A DNA stretch of 64,000 nt from Candidatus Symbiopectobacterium endolongispinus. Lineage in GTDB: Bacteria > Pseudomonadota > Gammaproteobacteria > Enterobacterales > Enterobacteriaceae. The stretch spans positions 62,001 through 126,000 of the forward strand of contig NZ_JAFJYB010000008.1 of NCBI RefSeq assembly GCF_018777385.1, in the 5' to 3' direction. The notes beneath the pieces were generated by a model. That model did not search any database, was not told where the DNA came from, and was given only the letters and a program-made list of their open reading frames with translations. Made by a program: the position numbers and the translations under genes. Shown in pieces: positions 11,730 through 22,259 of this stretch. Position 1 is the stretch's first letter. The number at the start of each line of letters is the position of its first letter.

Positions 11730-13120
11730 TTACAGCACGTCGCTTTGATCCTGAGCAGAGGCTGCTTTCTTCTCCAACGCCGCCAATAAGGTGTTGTGAA
11801 TATTCCCGAATCCGCCGTTACTCATCACCAGGAGATGATCGCCCGTTTGAGCGGTTTTGGCGATCATCTCGACCAGCGTGTCGATATCCGCGCTCCAGTG
11901 TGCTGGCTGTACACAGGCGTCAGCCACTTCCACCACCTGCCATGGAATGTGCTGCGGCTGGAACAGGAACACCTTATCTGCGCGACCTAGTGACGGAGCC
12001 AGTTCATTCTTGATAACACCCATTTTCATGGTGTTTGAGCGCGGTTCCAGCACGGCCAGAATGCGTGCCGTTCCACCTACTTTGCTGCGTAAGGCTGCCA
12101 GCGTAGCAAGAATTGTCGTCGGGTGGTGCGCAAAATTGTCGTAGACGCTGATATTGTTGACGGTCCCGCGCAGTTCAAGGCGGCGGCGGGCATTGATAAA
12201 TCCACCCAGCGCACGGCAGGCTTCGGCTGCGGGCACGCCCACATGGCGTGCCGCCGCGATGGCCATAATGGCGTTATGCATGTTGTGCTCGCCACCAGTT
12301 TCCAGCGCACTTCGCCGACCAACTCATCGTTCAGATAAACCTGAAATTCGCTGGCATCGGTCGTGACTTTTTTCGCTTTCCAGACACCGTCGTCACCCAC
12401 CAGTTCCTGCTCACTCCAACAGCCCATGCCCATCAACTGTTTAAGGTGTAAGTCATTGCCTGGAAGAATGATTTTACCTGTTCCCGGCACCAGGCGAACC
12501 AGATGGTGGAACTGTTTCTGAATGGCTTTTAGGTCGTCAAAAATATCTGCATGATCGAATTCGAGGTTGTTCAGGATCAGCGTGCGCGGCGCATAGTGCA
12601 CGAATTTTGAACGTTTGTCGAAGAACGCACAGTCATATTCATCGGCTTCCACTACCATAAAGGTGCCGCCGCCCAAGCGGGCAGAAACGGTGAAGTTGCC
12701 GGGAACACCGCCGATGACGAAGCCGGGCTGGTAGCTGCAGGCTTCCAGAATCTAGGTTACCATCCCAGCGGTGGTGGTTTTACCGTGTGTGCCCGCGACG
12801 GCAATCACCCAGCGTTCACGCAGCACGGCGTCATGCAGCCACTGCGGCCCGGAGACGTAGGGAATGCTTTTTTCCAGCACCGCCTCAACGCAAGGGTTGC
12901 CGCGACTCATAGCGTTGCCAATGATCACCAAATCTGGCGCAGGATCTAACTGTGCCGGGCCATATCCCTGGATGAGGCTGATGCCTTGTTCTTCCAGCAA
13001 CGTGCTCATCGGAGGATAGACGTTGGCATCCGAACCGGTAACCTCATGTCCCAGTGAACGAGCGAGCAGTGCTAAACCGCCCATAAAGGTGCCGCAGATG
13101 CCCAAAATATGAATACGCAT
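11730..13120 (-). pseudogene. mpl: Murein tripeptide ligase Mpl, nonsense plus frameshift
   Basis: The minus-strand frame starts MRIHILGICGTFMGGLAL and includes the ATP loop GTHGKTTTAGM, then hits TAG at 12752-12754 (MVT*ILEAC, where Trp is expected). The same frame continues with FVIGGVPGNF, VVEADEYDCAFFD and NLEFDHADIF, then shifts near 12285. The last part (HNAIMAIAAARHVG, YDNFAHHPTTI, MSNGGFGNIH) is in a third stretch to 11730. Mpl re-attaches recycled L-Ala-gamma-D-Glu-mDAP to UDP-MurNAc. At least two lesions mean murein-peptide reuse by this route is lost. Confidence 0.9.
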
Positions 13121-13286
13121 ATATTTTCCATCAGTTCCTGAAAGTCTTCGCGTATTCTAGCGCCTGGATTACGCATAAGAAATGGATTTGACTAGGTGCA
13201 GCTTTCTGTTTGGGCTACACTGCATGCGCAAACATGAGCGGTGAAAACTGAAACCGCTTTTCATTCGTAGATTCTGGAATAGTGTT

Positions 13287-14291
13287 ATGAAAACGTTAGG
13301 CGAATTTATCGTCGAAAAACAGCACGATTTCTCTCACGCAACCGGTGAACTGACCGCGCTGTTGTCCGCACTTAAACTGGGCGCCAAAATTATTCACCGC
13401 GATATCAACAAAGCTGGGTTGGTTGATATCCTGGGAACCAGCGGCGTGTCGAACGTTCAGGGCGAAGTGCAGATGAAGCTGGATCTGTATGCCAATGAAA
13501 AACTGAAAGCGGCACTGAAATCTCGTGGTGAAGTAGAGGGGATTGCCTCCGAAGAAGAAGATGAGATCGTCGTTTTTGAAGGCGACCGCGGTCTAAACGC
13601 CAAATATGTGGTGTTAATGGACCAGCTGGATGGGTCTTCCAACATTGATGTTAACGTATCTGTTGGCACCATCTTCTCCATTTACCGTCGTATTACCCCG
13701 TTGGGTACGCCGGTCACGGAAGCGGATTTCCTGCAACCGGGTAACAAACAGGTGGCAGCAGGGTATATCGTGTACGGTTCCTCGACCATGCTGGTGTACA
13801 CCACCGGTCACGGTGTGCATGCTTTTACCTATGATCCTTCTCTGGGCGTTTTCTGTCTGTCGCACGAGCGTGTGCATTTCCCTGAAAAAGGGAACATGTA
13901 CTCGATTAACGAAGGGAACTACATCAAATTCCCGCAGGGCGTGAAGAAATACATCAAGTATTGCTAGGAACAGGATGAAGCAACGCAGCGTCCTTATACC
14001 TCGCGCTATATCGGCTCACTGGTGGCGGATTTTCACCGTAACCTGCTGAAAGGCGGCATCTACTTGTATCCGAGCACCGCAAGCTATCCAAAAGGAAAAC
14101 TGCGCTTGCTGTACGAATGCAACCCGATGGCATTCCTGGCAGAACAGGCAGGCGGTAAAGATAGCGATGGCGCACGCCGTATTCTTGATATTGAGCTGGA
14201 GAAATTGCACCAGCGCTGCCCATTCTTTGTCGGCACCGAATCCATGGTGAACGACGTGGAACGTTTCATCGCTGAGTTTCCGGACGAATAG
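13287..14291 (+). pseudogene. fbp: Class 1 fructose-1,6-bisphosphatase Fbp, nonsense codon
   Basis: Both halves align to E. coli Fbp (332 residues). TAG at 13965 (KYIKYC*EQDEAT, expected Gln) cuts it at residue 226. The rest ([49 protein letters not shown]) follows in the same frame to 14291. The metal site reads MDQLDGSSN instead of MDPLDGSSN. The sugar-binding C-terminal half would be missing, so this gluconeogenic step is probably lost unless glpX-type enzymes exist elsewhere. A single stop suggests recent inactivation. Confidence 0.9.
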
Positions 14292-14390
14292 CGACAGCAG
14301 TTTGCACGAACGCCGCTGAGAGGTATTGTCATACTCTAACGACTTCGCGTGGCCAACATCTCTGCTACGTGAAATAGGATGGGTATCGCT

Positions 14391-14819
14391 TTACTGCCTC
14401 GGCGTTTGACGACTGAACCAGCTTTCCAGAATAATGACGGCCGAGGTGGCATCCACTTGGCCTTTATTCAATGCGCGGAACCCACCGCGTTCAAACAGGT
14501 CTGCCCGTGCTTCTATGGTGCTCAGACGTTCATCCTGTAGTTCGACCGGTTTGCCGAAACGGCCGTGTAAGCGGTTGGCGAATTTTCGCGCTCTTGCGGT
14601 CAGCCCCTGCTCGGTGCCATCCATGTTCAGCGGCAATCCCACCACCAGTAAATCAGGCTGCCACTCGTTGATTATTTTTTCTACCTGGTTCCAGTCAGGC
14701 ACGCCGTCCTGCGCCTTGAACGCGGTAAGCGCTCGCGCGGTGCCAGTGACCTCTTGGCCGATGGCTACGCCGATGCTTTTGGTGCCAAAATCGAAGGCTA
14801 GCAGGGTTCGGTTGGTCAT
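14391..14819 (-). CDS. ruvX: Holliday junction resolvase-like protein RuvX/YqgF
   Basis: 142 residues. RNase H-fold motifs are [16 protein letters not shown] (first Asp), [19 protein letters not shown] and [13 protein letters not shown]. In E. coli this essential protein is involved in pre-16S rRNA 5'-end processing. I chose the ATG at 14819, which overlaps the yqgE stop by one base and gives the family N terminus [10 protein letters not shown]; the longer frame upstream is out of family. Intact, although its upstream partner yqgE is truncated. Confidence 0.93.
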   Translation of the reverse strand: MTNRTLLAFDFGTKSIGVAIGQEVTGTARALTAFKAQDGVPDWNQVEKIINEWQPDLLVVGLPLNMDGTEQGLTARARKFANRLHGRFGKPVELQDERLSTIEARADLFERGGFRALNKGQVDATSAVIILESWFSRQTPRQ

Positions 14820-15298
14820 CAGGCATGCCCAGCATCGGCCACGATATTGTGGATATCGATACCGATCCTTTTGGCCGCCATGCGCCAACGCTCTGCGATC
14901 GGGGTATGGAACAGAATATCGGCTTCTGCCGGGGCGGTGAGCCACACGTTTTCCAGCAGCTCCGTTTCCAATTGTCCCTGTTCCCAGCCGGAATACCCTA
15001 AGGCAACCATCGTTTCACTGGGCTGTGTCGGCGTGCCCAGCGTCTCCAGCACATCTTTTGACGTGGTAACCATCACATCGCTGGAAATACTGATGCTGGA
15101 ACCAAAACCTGACTGCGGCGTGCGCAGAATAAAACCGCGATCGTCTGCCAGCGTACCACCGGAGAACACCGGTTTATCCAGACGAATATCGGGATCGCGA
15201 GGCGTCGGCTCGATATGCAGCTTGCTCAGGATATCTTCTACCGAAAATTGGCCCATCGGTTTGTTGACTATAAGCCCCATTGCGCCGTCTTCATTGTG
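14819..15298 (-). pseudogene. yqgE: YqgE/AlgH family protein, N terminus lost
   Basis: The frame is open from about [14 protein letters not shown] to AGHA*, matching YqgE residues about 29-187. The first 28 or so residues (which normally contain the FLIAMPxLQDP motif) cannot be found: the frame meets a TGA about seven codons upstream. An internal ATG (15280) could give 153 residues. YqgE is a conserved protein of unclear role, usually encoded between gshB and ruvX as here. It may be a 5' truncation rather than a clean null. Confidence 0.75.
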
Positions 15299-15393
15299 CG
15301 TGGTTATTCGCTCTTGTCAGGATTAGGGGAAGCCCGTGTTGCCACGGGCTGGTATCGGTGGGTATCCAGCATGCTGGGCACCGACTGCAAGAT

Positions 15394-15483
15394 ACCTTAA
15401 CGTTAAGTGCCTTAACGTAGAGCACATTAACGCCAAGAACCTTAATGTTAAGAACATTAACGCACGGAACATTAACGTTGGCG
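15394..15483. repeat. Six tandem 15-bp repeats between gshB and yqgE
   Basis: Units start at 15394, 15409, 15424, 15439, 15454 and 15469; the consensus is roughly ACATTAACGTTAAGA with CTTAA/ATTAA core. The period is exact over 90 bases while units differ at several positions, so the array is not a fresh duplication. Read on either strand in one frame, each unit encodes a pentapeptide (N-V-x-x-L/x types). The gshB stop codon (15472-15474) lies inside the last unit. It occupies the gshB-yqgE spacer. Confidence 0.9.
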
Positions 15484-16285
15484 ATCTGCCAGGCGGCGCT
15501 CAATGGCATCCATCAGCATACCGGTGATGGAAACGTCAGGAAATGCCGCTTCGATTTCCCGCACGCAGGTAGGGCTGGTCACATTGATTTCCGTCAGTCG
15601 ATCGCCGATGACGTCAAGACCGACAAAAATCAGCCCTTTCTGTTTCAACGTAGGTGCCACCGCGCGAGCGATTTGCCAATCGCTTTCCGTCAGCGGGCGA
15701 ACTTCACCGCGTCCGCCCGCGGCCAGGTTACCACGCGTTTCACCGCTTTTCGGGATACGCGCCAGGCAATAAGGCACGGGTTCGCCATCCACTACCAGAA
15801 TGCGTTTGTCACCGTCTTTGATGGGGGGCAGATAGTTTTGCGCCATACAGTAGCGCTGGCCGTGTTCGGTCAGGGTTTCGATGATGACTGAAACGTTAGC
15901 GTCATCCTGTTTCAGTCGGAAAATCGATGCGCCGCCCATGCCATCCAGCGGTTTTGAGGATCACATCACCATGCTGCTGGTGAAACTGACGCAGTTTGTC
16001 GGCGCGGTGTGTGACCAGCGTATACGGCGTCAGGTGCGGGAACCGGGCGGTAAACAGCTTCTCGTTACAGTCACGTAGGCTTTGCGGCTTGTTGACGATC
16101 AGCGTGCCTTTTTCTTCTGCCCGTTCCAGTATATAGGTGGCATAGATGAATTCGGTATCGAACGGCGGATCCTTACGCATCAGGACCTCATCCAGTTCGT
16201 GCAGGGCGATATCCTGCTTGCCGTGAAAATCGTACCAGCCATCATAGTCGTACTGTACGCTGAGGCGACGCGTGGTGGCGATGTT
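15472..16285 (-). pseudogene. gshB: Glutathione synthetase GshB, 5' end deleted and frameshifted
   Basis: Similarity begins at TTRRLSVQYDYDGWYDF, corresponding to about residue 55 of E. coli GshB. The start and the first 50 or so codons are missing. Then come VLMRKDPPFDTEFIYATYIL and IVNKPQSLRDCNEKL. CTCAAAACCG, where CTCAAACCG is expected, shifts the frame near 15935. The ATP-grasp C-terminal half ([55 protein letters not shown]) continues to 15472. GshB joins gamma-Glu-Cys to Gly. With no start and a frameshift it is dead. Confidence 0.9.
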
Positions 16286-16356
16286 TTTTACGCTACCGCC
16301 GCAGCACATCTCGTGGTCTGCGGCGTTGGTTGAACGCTCTATAGTAGGTAGTGGAA

Positions 16357-17056
16357 CTAGCGCTGGCAAGCCTGCTGAACGTAAGGATTATGATTCCTCT
16401 GCTGCTCGGCAATGCGCTGGTCACGAGTGCATTCCCAGGATGTCACCGGGTAGCGCTTGTCCTATGCGGTAAATAGCTGGGTTTGCTGGCTGGAAAGCCG
16501 CAGTTGGTAGCGATCGCGCATGTAAAAATAGGTCCGTGCGATGGCACCGCGTGCCCGTTCGGGCGGTTCTGCCAGCTTGTTTTTGAAATCAATCTTCATC
16601 GCGCATTGGCCGCACTGGTCGTCGCCACCGTTCCATTGACCATACATGAAGTTGCCGCGATCGCCATTCACCTCACCAATGCTAGGTTGCAGGTTATGCA
16701 GATCGGTTTCCATGTCGCGATATACTTCATCGCGGGTACAGTTCTTTCTACCGCCTTCTTGCCAGCATTGGCGTTGATGACCGAACTGCCAGGCAGGTAC
16801 CACGTGTTCCCACTCGATACGCTGTGCGCGATTGGCGTTTTTGCGTACGGTATAACCGCAGGAGGCGAGGTCGGGGGTGCCCTTTTTACCGTCCCAGGAG
16901 ATACGGCAGCCGCAATAAGAAGGAGTCAGGGGCGTCCTGATGAATTTGTGCGGCAACGGCTTTGGCCTGAGTGAAATTGTTGATGGTTTGCGCTGCGGCA
17001 AACGCCGAAAACAGTGCACCACTCAGTGTGGAAATAACAAGAATGTTGCGAAGTAT
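16357..17056 (-). pseudogene. endA: Endonuclease I EndA, start lost, frameshift and nonsense
   Basis: The signal-peptide region ([20 protein letters not shown]) is readable from about 17050, but ATA stands where the ATG is expected. A one-base insertion near 16922 (CTCCTTCTTATTGC) shifts the frame. The main domain is intact afterwards ([51 protein letters not shown]) until TAG at 16462 (QLFTA*DKRYPV, Trp expected). The family tail ends at TAG 16357-16359. EndA is a periplasmic DNase. The gene normally between endA and gshB, rsmE, is absent; the sequence jumps from the endA stop to mid-gshB within about 75 bases. Confidence 0.9.
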
Positions 17057-17157
17057 GTTCCAAATCTACCCATTGGCGTAAAACGCGCAGAGTAGCGAAC
17101 GTCGACCTGTCGCGCAAATGGATACTGTGCGTTTTATCGCGCAGTGAGAATAAAGGC

Positions 17158-17670
17158 TCAGGTTTGTGGCACGGCATCAAACTGGAGTGGTTTGCCGCAC
17201 TTCAGGCAGCGATAGGTGGCATCGCCGCGTTGGGCACGGTAATGGCGATGCACGCTTAACTGGTGCTGCTGGCAGGCGCAACGGTAAGGGTAGGTTTTGC
17301 CCTGCACGGAGGCGGTGGCGAAACGGTGTGTGCGTTTCGCCGGGGTTTGCAGAATTTGTTCCATCATCCAGCGCCATTCTTTGCCATGGGGCACTACGCG
17401 ACCGAAGCTGGCATACACCAGCAGATGAGCCAGTTCGTGGGGAACGACCTCATCGATGAAAGCCTGCTGGTTTTCCAGCAGCAGCACCGGGTTCAGACGG
17501 ATTTCCCATTGCTGTAGCCAGGCGGTCCCGGCGGTTGCGCCGCGCTGCTTATAGCTTACGCTGGGCTCCAAATACTGGCTGCCTAAGGCTTGATTGGCGA
17601 ATTGCAGGCGTTCACGCAGAAAGTGCATGACAGCGTGGTGGAGCGCGATAGGAATGCGAGGCGAGTTCAT
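17158..17670 (-). CDS. sprT: SprT family zinc metalloprotease-like protein
   Basis: 170 residues from the ATG at 17670 ([15 protein letters not shown]), the family start. The HEXXH site is [13 protein letters not shown], preceded by AFIDEVVP, and a C-terminal zinc ribbon has CAC...[11 protein letters not shown]. coli SprT resembles the DNA-protein crosslink protease Spartan; its role in bacteria is not settled. It sits between endA and metK as in E. coli. Intact. Confidence 0.93.
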   Translation of the reverse strand: MNSPRIPIALHHAVMHFLRERLQFANQALGSQYLEPSVSYKQRGATAGTAWLQQWEIRLNPVLLLENQQAFIDEVVPHELAHLLVYASFGRVVPHGKEWRWMMEQILQTPAKRTHRFATASVQGKTYPYRCACQQHQLSVHRHYRAQRGDATYRCLKCGKPLQFDAVPQT

Positions 17671-17714
17671 GGCTTTGAGGATAGATCGTGGAAAAAGCCG
17701 ATGCAACTGAAAGG

Positions 17715-17752
17715 CGCATTCCTCTCCCGCCTTTGGCTGGAGAGGAATGCCT
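17715..17752 (-). terminator. Inverted repeat at the end of metK
   Basis: GCATTCCTCTCC pairs perfectly with GGAGAGGAATGC around a loop of about 11 bases, just after the metK stop on the minus strand. The following T run is weak (CTTTC), so this may be a terminator or an RNA-stabilising hairpin. Confidence 0.55.
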
Positions 17753-17760
17753 TGTGGTGT

Positions 17761-18912
17761 TTACAGACCGGCAGACGCGCGCAGTTGTGCGGCCTTGTCG
17801 GTTTTTTCCCACGGGAAGTGCTCGCGGCCAAAGTGACCGTAAGCGGCGGTTTCCTGATAAATCGGGTGCAGCAGATCGAGCATCTGGATCAGCCCGTAAG
17901 GACGCAGATCGAAGAACTCGCGTACCAACTGAGTGAGACACTCGGTTGGAATTTTTTCTGTGCCAAAGGTTTCGATCATGATTGAGGTCGGTTCGGCCAC
18001 ACCGATGGCGTAGGAAACCTGAATCTCACAGCGATCGGCCAACCCCGCAGCAACGAAGTTCTTCGCCACGTAGCGCGCGGCATAGGCCGCAGAGCGGTCA
18101 ACCTTGGACGGGTCTTTGCCGGAAAACGCACCGCCGCCGTGACGCGCGGCACCGCCGTAGGTATCCACGATAATCTTGCGACCGGTCAAACCGCAGTCAC
18201 CCATCGGGCCACCAATAACAAAACGGCCTGTCGGGTTGATAAAGAATTTGGTGCTGGCAGAGAGCCATTCAGATGGCAGAACCGGATTGATGATCTCTTC
18301 CATCACCGCTTCATGCAAATCGCTTTGCGCAATGTCTTCTGCGTGCTGTGTTGATAGGGCCACCGCGTCAATACCGACGATCTTGCCGTCATCATATTGA
18401 AAGGTAACCTGGCTTTTTGCATCTGGGCGCAACCACGGCAGCGTGCCGTTTTTGCGTACTTCAGTCTGACGCTGTACCAAACGGTGAGCGTAGGTGATGG
18501 GAGCCGGCATCAACACATCGGTTTCATTGGTGGCATAGCCGAACATCAGGCCTTGGTCGCTCGCGCCTTGTTTCAGTGGATCGCCGCGATCGACGCCCTG
18601 ATTGATATCCGGCGATTGTTTACCGATGGCGCTTAACACGGCGCAGGAATTGGCATCAAACCCCATCTCGGAGTTGACGTAGCCAATCTCACGTACCGTA
18701 CGACGCGTGATCTCTTCAATATCTACCCAGGCGCTGGTGGTGATCTCACCGCCCACTAACACCATACCGGTTTTCACGTAAGTCTCACAGGCGACGCGCG
18801 CCTTGGGATCTTGTTCCAAAATGGCGTCAAGAACCGCATCAGAGATCTGGTCTGCAATCTTGTCCGGATGCCCTTCAGAAACGGATTCCGACGTAAGAAG
18901 GTGTTTAGCCAT
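17761..18912 (-). CDS. metK: S-adenosylmethionine synthase MetK
   Basis: 383 residues (E. coli 384). Ordered motifs: [15 protein letters not shown] (ATP/metal), GDQG-like [16 protein letters not shown], the P-loop-like [19 protein letters not shown], and [14 protein letters not shown]. It converts Met and ATP to SAM, is essential, and is intact here. The gene is monocistronic; a possible MetJ operator lies about 60 bases upstream. Confidence 0.97.
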   Translation of the reverse strand: MAKHLLTSESVSEGHPDKIADQISDAVLDAILEQDPKARVACETYVKTGMVLVGGEITTSAWVDIEEITRRTVREIGYVNSEMGFDANSCAVLSAIGKQSPDINQGVDRGDPLKQGASDQGLMFGYATNETDVLMPAPITYAHRLVQRQTEVRKNGTLPWLRPDAKSQVTFQYDDGKIVGIDAVALSTQHAEDIAQSDLHEAVMEEIINPVLPSEWLSASTKFFINPTGRFVIGGPMGDCGLTGRKIIVDTYGGAARHGGGAFSGKDPSKVDRSAAYAARYVAKNFVAAGLADRCEIQVSYAIGVAEPTSIMIETFGTEKIPTECLTQLVREFFDLRPYGLIQMLDLLHPIYQETAAYGHFGREHFPWEKTDKAAQLRASAGL

Positions 18913-18972
18913 GCGTTTTTATACCTTCAAAGCAAATGCTGTAGTAGTCGCGGTGTGTCAGTAAAACAGTAT

Positions 18973-18996
18973 AGATGGATTAACATCTTGATAGCT
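18973..18996. promoter_or_regulatory. Possible MetJ boxes upstream of metK
   Basis: Three adjacent 8-mers (AGATGGAT, TAACATCT, TGATAGCT) each match the AGACGTCT met box at 4-5 positions. MetJ represses metK in E. coli. The match is weak. Confidence 0.3.
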
Positions 18997-19702
18997 ATTC
19001 TAGGTCACTTGGCGGACGGATTACCAGCGGTTTTTTGTTTCAGGGCGGCTATCATCGAAATTTTGTATTGCCGTTTTTTTTCCGTTTAGACCATCGAAAA
19101 GTGATTTTCATTTTGCTTTTCCCCCCACATATCGGTATAAACGGCGAGCGGTCGCAGTGCGCCGTAAAGCGTAGCGGAAAGGGTGTATGCTCCCTGTTTT
19201 GACTCATAGCCTGACCGCAATCGTTGCGGCGGCACGGAGGTGATAAGTTTAATGATCCACGGTTTGCCGAGTCCGTTGCAATCGCAACAGGTTTCTTTTG
19301 ACGTATCGGCGTCAAATACTCAGCCTTTCTTTTTTTCTTCTCACTCTGCTGTTTCCCGAAGTCGCGTGTCCATGGGTTTAACGCAGGACTCCTGGGCAGG
19401 ATGATACGCCTATGTTCAGGGTTTTTGCCGCGTTTGCGTGCGTTGTCTTTCTCGTTTTTTAGGTGTGTAACCCAACGCGTGTGCTGCTGCCTTTGTTGCG
19501 CAGGCACGGATTGTTACGTTTTCTCTCGCGGGTGCGACGGAGTCTGCTAGCGTGTTTTACTACACTAATAAAGGTCACATAACGGCGGCATACTGCATGC
19601 AGCCAGTTTTTTCACTGCTGTCACCATCAACGTGGATGGACGTGACACAGCGTTTTGGGACAGGTCGTAATGTGATGAGTGGAATGAATAAAGAGGTTCG
19701 TT
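18997..19702. other. metK-speA divergent spacer, no gene supported
   Basis: About 700 bases between the divergent metK and speA. Only out-of-family frames are open; none has a convincing RBS or a protein I recognise. It presumably holds both promoters and the long speA leader (an AGAGG RBS precedes the speA ATG). Confidence 0.5.
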
Positions 19703-21600
19703 ATGTCTGACGATATGATTGAAAATGGCTCGTCAGCGACGGGTAAACGTGAATATTTGCGCTCTATGCAAGAGGTGGCCATGAATGACCGCAATGCCAG
19801 CGAGATGCTACGGACGTACAACATTGCCTGGTGGGGCAACAACTATTACGACGTGAACGAGTTGGGGCATATCAGCGTTTGCCTGCGCTGTTCTGTTTTC
19901 CGCAAATCCAGCAACACCGTTTGCGTTCGATTAACGCCGCGTTTCGTCGTGCGCGTGAGTCCTTTGGCTACGAAGGTGGCTATTTCCTGGTGTATCCCAT
20001 CAAGGTTAACCAGCATCGGCGTGTGATTGAATCGCTGGTGAATTCAAGTGAACCGCTGGGACTGGAGGCAGGTTCAAAAGCTGAATTGATGGCAGTGTTG
20101 GGACACGCGAGTATGACGCGCACCGTGATCGTGTGTAACGGTTACAAAGATCGCGAATACATCCGTCTGGCACTGATCGGCGAGAAATTGGGACACAAGG
20201 TCTATCTGGTCATTGAGAAGATGTCCGAGATTAAACTGGTGCTGGAAGAGGCTGAGCAACTCAACGTGGCGCCGCGCCTCGGCGTGCGTGCGCGTCTGGC
20301 CTCGCAGGACTCAGGCAAGTGGCAATCCAGCGGCGGTGAGAAATCCAAATTTGGTCTGGCTGCGGTGCAGGTTCTGCAATTGGTCGAGATGCTGCGCGAA
20401 GCGGGGCGTTTGGACAGTCTGCAACTGTTGCACTTCCATCTCGGTTCTCAGTTGGCCAATATTCGTGATATCGCCACGGGCGTGCGCGAATCCGCACGTT
20501 TCTATGTGGAACTGCACAAGCTAGGCATAAACATTCAGTGTTTCGACGTCGGCGGTGGGCTGGGCGTGGACTATGAGGGTACCCGTTCTCAATCCGACTG
20601 CTCGGTAAACTATGGCTTGAACGAATACGCCAATAACGTGATTTGGGGCATTGGCGATGCCTGTAATGAGCACGGTCTGCCGCACCCGATGGTGATCACT
20701 GAATCTGGGCGTGCGGTTACTGCACACCAAACGGTGCTGGTGTCCAATATCATTAGGGTGGGGCGTAACGAGTTTAGCGAGCCGACGCCGCCGGAAGAGG
20801 ACGATCCTCGTGCGCTGGAAAGCCTGTGGTCAACCTGGCAGGAGATCAAAATGCCGGGAACGCGGCGTTCCTTGCGTGAATGGTTGCACGACAGCCAGAT
20901 GGATTTGCATGATGTGCATACCCAATATACGCACGGGATGTTAAATCTGACGAAGCGTGCAAAAGCTGAGCAGCTTTATCTTAGCATCTGCCAGCAGATC
21001 CAGCAACAGCTTGATCCCAGCAACCGCGCACACCGTCCGATTATTGACGAATTGCAGGAGCGCATGGCGGATAAATTGTATGTGAATTTTTCGCTGTTCC
21101 AGTCGATGCTGGATGCGTGGGGGATCGATCAACTGTTCCCAGTGCTGCCGCTAGAAGGTCTGGACAAACTGCCTGAGCGCCGTGCTGTACTGCTGGATAT
21201 TACCTGTGACTCGGACGGGACGATCGACCATTACATCGATGGTGACGGTATCGCGACCACCATGCCGATGCCACCGTATGATCCGGAAAATCCACCGCTG
21301 CTGGGCTTCTTTATGATTGGTGTCTATCAGGAAATCCTGGGTAACATGCATAATCTGTTTGGCGATACGGCGACCGTAGATGTTTACGTGTTCCATGACG
21401 GCTCTATTGAACTGGAAGAGTCTGATGAAGGCAACACGGTGGCAGACATGCTGGAATATGTCCAGTTGGATCCCGAGGTACTGATGGCCAGTTTTCGCGA
21501 TCAGGTGAAGGAGACCAACCTGCCTGCTGACATTCAGTCGCAGTTCTTGGATGAGTTCGAAAGTGGCCTGTATGGCTATACTTACCTGGAAGATGCCTAA
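19703..21600 (+). pseudogene. speA: Biosynthetic arginine decarboxylase SpeA, out-of-frame deletion
   Basis: The start at 19703 gives MSDDMIENG...[11 protein letters not shown] and [21 protein letters not shown], then about 75 bases (some 24 codons in E. coli SpeA) are missing. The sequence resumes out of frame at [11 protein letters not shown]. From there the protein is fully readable to 21600, including the PLP-lysine region [34 protein letters not shown] and DITCDSDG. Both sides of the junction would carry CAGCGTTTGCC, so the deletion ran between 11-base direct repeats. SpeA makes agmatine from Arg; speB, normally next, is absent here, so the agmatine route to putrescine is gone from this locus. 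Confidence 0.92.
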
Positions 21601-21606
21601 TATGAA

Positions 21607-21646
21607 GGCATAAAAAAAGGAGGCCATAGCCTCCTTTTTTTATGCC
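21607..21646 (+). terminator. Terminator after speA
   Basis: A perfect 18-bp stem: GGCATAAAAAAAGGAGGC, loop CATA, and its complement ending in a T7 run. It is functional-looking in both directions, between speA and the convergent regulator remnant. Confidence 0.9.
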
Positions 21647-21649
21647 CGT

Positions 21650-22246
21650 TTACCACATCCAGCGCGCTTTCGCTGCTTTCACCCAGTTTAATGATTTTTC
21701 GCTTAAACAGGATGCTGGCAATCAGTATCAGAGAGTTCTTATCGTGCACGCCGTATTTGTTTAACAGCCTTGCTTTGCTGTTCAGTACTGACTTTTTATT
21801 AATTCCCACCCGTTCTGCGATCACTTCCGGTGAATATCCCTCGCTTCAGTACCGAAATACCGCATGCTCAGATTTAGAGAGTTTAACCGGCTGAGCGGCG
21901 CCATTCTGATCAATTTCTTCTATTATTCAATACGTTAGAAAAATAGCCGATCGGCGTTGATTTAGGAATAAGCACCGTTTTTTTCATCAATGCAAACGGG
22001 TTCATGGTTTGAATTATTGATAATGATGGAAACGGAAACAATGTCATAAAAGTGACATTTTATCGATGCGTAGTATTCCTCGAAGCCTTCACTTGCGCCA
22101 TTGATGATAAAAATGCATTTTTTTCTTCCCTGGGGTATCAATGTAAATCGGTTTGCAGACTTTACATGCAGCGCAGTGACACGTGAAAAATTTTCACGTA
22201 GGCCGACAAGCGTAAAGTTGCATTTGCTAAAAATTCTCACATCCAT
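21650..22246 (-). pseudogene. LuxR/FixJ-type HTH transcriptional regulator, broken
   Basis: The N-terminal part is open from the ATG at 22246 (MDVRIFSKCNFTLVGLRENF, a short receiver-like domain as in RcsA/BglJ-type proteins) to a TAA near 21962. The C-terminal HTH is readable in another frame: PVKLSKSEHAVFRY, a TGA, then SEGYSPEVIAERVGINKKSV and RLLNKYGVHDKNSL. This is the LuxR helix-turn-helix pattern. I cannot name the ortholog. At least one frameshift, stops in the linker and one stop inside the HTH inactivate it. Confidence 0.7.
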
Positions 22247-22259
22247 GGTGTTTTGACTT

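Noticed and set aside
15394..15483. CRISPR array
   Set aside because: Units are contiguous with no spacers, and no cas gene is nearby.
19052..19507. 151-codon minus-strand frame in the metK-speA spacer
   Set aside because: Highly basic, low-complexity, no RBS and no family; judged non-coding.
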